Shown: piece after piece, positions 47,493-50,000 of the stretch
How positions within the stretch are numbered: position 1 is the first letter of the stretch
How the letters are laid out: each line of letters starts with the position of its first letter
Assembly: GCA_018398765.1 (NCBI GenBank)
Contig: JAHBMJ010004756.1
Coordinates: 1-50,000, forward strand
Length of the DNA stretch: 50,000 nt
Reading direction: 5' to 3'
Origin: Chromera velia
Lineage: Eukaryota > Sar > Chromeraceae
Made by a program: the position numbers and the translations under genes
Notes under the pieces: model-generated
Told to the model about the DNA's origin: nothing
Seen by the model: only the letters and a program-made list of their open reading frames with translations
Database searches by the model: none

Positions 47493-48658
47493 GCGAGTAC
47501 TATTTCAGAAATGATTCAGGACCTCCCAGTGCCAGTGAAGCCTGCAGAAATAGAGAATTAAGGCTTCATGATCGTTTGAGCCCTGGCTTTGTCGTGTGCT
47601 CCTTTACTTTGGTTTGTCCATCTACATTTCACTTCGCCTCGTTGTGACATATCTGGTTCATTTTCTTTGCCTGTTCTTACTGGTGCAAGGAACATTACCT
47701 GTTGTCTTCTTTGATTGAGCTATCGGTTTCTGTTGAAAGAGCATTAATGGAAAGGGAGACCTCACACTCGGGTTTTGCTTGCAGTTCATTTCTGTTTCCT
47801 TCATCCACTTGATCGTTCGGTGATCAATCTGTCAGCGTGTCTATCAGATTCTGTCGGCACCTGATCTCACGTTGTTTGCCCAGATTTTTTTTACCCGTCA
47901 TACGCGTCTTAGCGCTGAGTCTTTTGCGTGCTTAGACCGCGGGGATGCGGTCAGGAAGGAAGGGGCACGTGGATTCATATGGATGTGAGGGGTTCTCAGA
48001 GAGAGAAAGAAGATATGGCAAAAAGAGAGAGAGAGGTGTGGATGGAAAGAAAGATGAAAGGGAATCAAGACGAGAAGCCGTCGTAGTAACAAAGAGAAAC
48101 AAACTGCAAAGAAAAGAGCGATGAAAGAATTTGGATGGTTGTGTCAACCATGTATGTGTTTCACGCTGGGTTAGCTGTCAGAACAATCATTTGCATCGAT
48201 CATCAAATTTACGATCTTTGTCTTCGAGAAGAAAGACTGACCTCGATACCATTTGCATAAATACCAACGGAAGAAGATGCTTCAACAGGAAAGGAACAAA
48301 GAAAAGAGAAAGACAGATAACTCTTTGCTGTCAACGCAGTGTGATTACGAGAAGAAGGCTGACACTCAGATCGATTGGAGAAGAGAGAGGATGAGAGTTG
48401 AAGTTAGGCAGAGGTAACTGGGTTGGCTGTGGAGAAACCAATCATATCAATACATCTCATACGCTGCTGAACTTTAGGTTTGAGTCCTGTGAGCAATCCT
48501 CAACTCTGCCCTTCATGTGATACAAGAGAGCTCGCCTTGAGTCATACAATGGTTGTCAGCTCAATCAATAGCTAATGCGATTGTTTAACTCTGTTCTGCT
48601 TGACACTGTGTATGGCATGACTTCCGACATGCGATTTAAGTGGCAGGGACGCCACTCT
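47493..48658. other. Non-coding interior of the gag-only element
   Basis: No convincing ORF. This is where pol would be expected in an autonomous element, and there is no trace of reverse transcriptase motifs. Confidence 0.5.
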
Positions 48659-48670
48659 GGAGAGAAGGGG
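48659..48670 (+). promoter_or_regulatory. Polypurine tract
   Basis: GGAGAGAAGGGG lies 4 bp before the alignable start of the right LTR, where plus-strand DNA synthesis would be primed. Confidence 0.7.
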
Positions 48671-48674
48671 CACA

Positions 48675-48893
48675 TAGCATTATGGAGGTTAGAGTATGAC
48701 TATGATAAGCATTCGTGTCAGGACCGTGTTTACGATGGGCGCGGCGTCGAGCGCACCATACAGCATGCATGCAGAATTAATGGTGCTCGCATGCAGTCAA
48801 TAGCAAGTCATCTGTTGTTTAGCTTGAACCCAAGAGATTGCTGACTTTGTATGACAGAACTTTAATTTTATGAGCCCCGTATACTATCCGACG
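48675..48893 (+). repeat. Right LTR of the gag-only element
   Basis: Direct copy of 45488-45711. It ends CCGACG immediately before MITE sequence TTTTAGAATCTAAAATCC. Confidence 0.85.
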
Positions 48894-48948
48894 TTTTAGA
48901 ATCTAAAATCCTGCCTCTAGGGATTATAAAGACTAAAATCCTAGATCT
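48894..48948. repeat. MITE fragment continuing the copy cut at 45487
   Basis: It matches 19251-19305 of the complete MITE (TTTTAGAATCTAAAATCCTG ...) and then breaks off into a GAT run (48949-48968). Confidence 0.85.
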
Positions 48949-48968
48949 TGATGATGATGATGATGATT

Positions 48969-49574
48969 GAGGGTTAAATCCTAGATCTAGCGACGCCAGA
49001 TCCTAAGCCACTAACAAGGCTTTGAGGACAACCCAGAACATACATTCATGGGGGGGGGGATGAGGAAGCCTGCATACCAATCGAATTGATTCACCTCAAA
49101 GCACACCATAATGTCATCTGCGGAGACGCATGGAGATATAAGCGCTCAGTACACATGTATACCACATTCATACATTAAATTCTGAATCAATCCAAAAAGA
49201 GAGTAAAAGCAAGGATAGATGAGAGGTGATGAGAGAAAAAATGGAGTTAATGACAGACTCTTTCGAAGATCTACACTGGCTTACGCCACCCGAAGGCAAA
49301 GTGGCAACTCAATCGAAGCAATCAATACCACAATTCAGTCATCAACTTGATAAAGGAAGGGGGAACCACAAAGGTTCAAGTTTATGCTCGGAATATGATT
49401 AACTGGTTTTTATATGAGGAAGGAGTAAAGAGAGAAGAAAATTTAATAAAGACAAATACTTGGTCAATCAAGTACATACACCCAAACATACATACAAACA
49501 CCAAGAGCGCATCACCAAAATTAAGCCTAATCGACCCTGCGGCCATCTCACAAGGTACTCGCAGATCTCTTGAT
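48969..49574. other. Unassigned spacer
   Basis: No gene or repeat recognised, apart from an echo of the MITE motif (AAATCCTAGATCTAG) at about 48977 and a G run at 49051-49059. Confidence 0.5.
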
Positions 49575-50000
49575 GGCCAGGATTTTAGCGGATTTAGGCA
49601 GATTTTGCTCAGGATTCTGCCGGACTATTCTCCAAGATTTTAGAATCTAAAATCCTGGCTTTAGAGATTATAAAGACTAAAATCCTGGATCCTAGGATTT
49701 TAGAAATGAATGCCAGGATTTTATGGGATTTTACGGAATTATACGGGATTTTATGGGATTTTAACATAAACAAAAATAATGAAATAAAAGTTGATCACAA
49801 TCGATGCCGGTTATCCCTTCTAGTATCTTTTTAGGTCAAACTGAAAGTGTGTCATTCATCTTTGAATTTAATTTCATTCATTTCTTTAAAATCCCGTAAA
49901 ATCCCGTATAATCCTGTATAATCCTGTAAAATCTTGTATAATCCCATATAATCTTAGGAAAAGGCTGGGATTTTAGCTTTCTTCCAGGATTTTAGATTCT
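49575..50000. mobile_element. Third MITE copy, truncated left, running off the window
   Basis: It follows 19178-19620 closely, including the central TGAAATAAAAGTTGATCACA segment. The first 60 bp of the MITE are missing. The right end lies beyond the window. Confidence 0.88.

Larger units (their letters stand above)
45488..48893 (+). mobile_element. Small LTR retroelement with gag-like ORFs only (TR-GAG-like)
   Basis: Direct repeats of about 220 bp (45488-45711 and 48675-48893) flank a 3 kb interior. TGGTAGCAGAG directly follows the left repeat and matches the complement of the eukaryotic initiator-Met tRNA 3' end. A purine tract GGAGAGAAGGGG (48659-48670) lies just before the right repeat. 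No reverse transcriptase or integrase is visible. The element interrupts a MITE (left part 45364-45487, right part 48894-48948), but no clean target duplication is seen, and the repeat ends are not the usual TG...CA. It is probably non-autonomous; the helper is not in the window. Confidence 0.8.

Overview
The window looks like the nuclear genome of a protist rather than a bacterium, plant or animal. It has many short exons separated by 50-900 bp introns, several transposon families nested in one another, and introns packed with microsatellites. A chromerid-type alveolate alga (Chromera-like) is my best guess, from overall gene style only; no marker gene in the window proves it.

Region 1 (1-21.8 kb) is transposon-rich. 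Two convergent host genes of unknown function (gene A, +, 111-8719; gene B, -, 17490-9171) have both been hit by the same family of inverted-repeat DNA element. In gene B a 3.5 kb copy (9876-13397) sits inside an exon with a 4 bp target duplication, and removing it restores the reading frame exactly. In gene A the end of another copy abuts the first visible exon. Gene A also carries a complete but decayed Ty1/copia retrotransposon (1544-8036) inserted next to the AG of an intron. Further right are a palindromic TA-flanked MITE (19121-19743), a hAT/BED transposase fragment (about 20110-20441) and AT-rich DNA with no gene.

Region 2 (21.9-42.6 kb) holds two divergent, apparently intact genes. 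Gene C (-, 36922-21876) resolves into 34 exons whose phases all agree. It encodes about 1076 residues, with a PH-like N-terminus and an armadillo-like helical C-terminal half. Gene D (+, 37600-42586) resolves into six exons encoding about 692 residues: a signal peptide, a Cys-containing ectodomain, one transmembrane helix and a short tail. About 680 bp lie between the two start codons and may hold a shared promoter region. Their introns carry most of the microsatellites in the window.

Region 3 (42.6-50 kb) is intergenic and repetitive. A 3.4 kb LTR element with an initiator-Met-tRNA-like primer binding site, a polypurine tract and only gag-like ORFs is inserted into an older MITE. A further MITE copy runs off the right edge.

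The most unusual general signal is splicing: about 20 of the 33 inferred donors of gene C have C at intron position +3 (GTC...), and several splice sites lie inside or beside microsatellites. All gene models are from reading-frame logic and splice motifs; none was tested against transcripts or databases.
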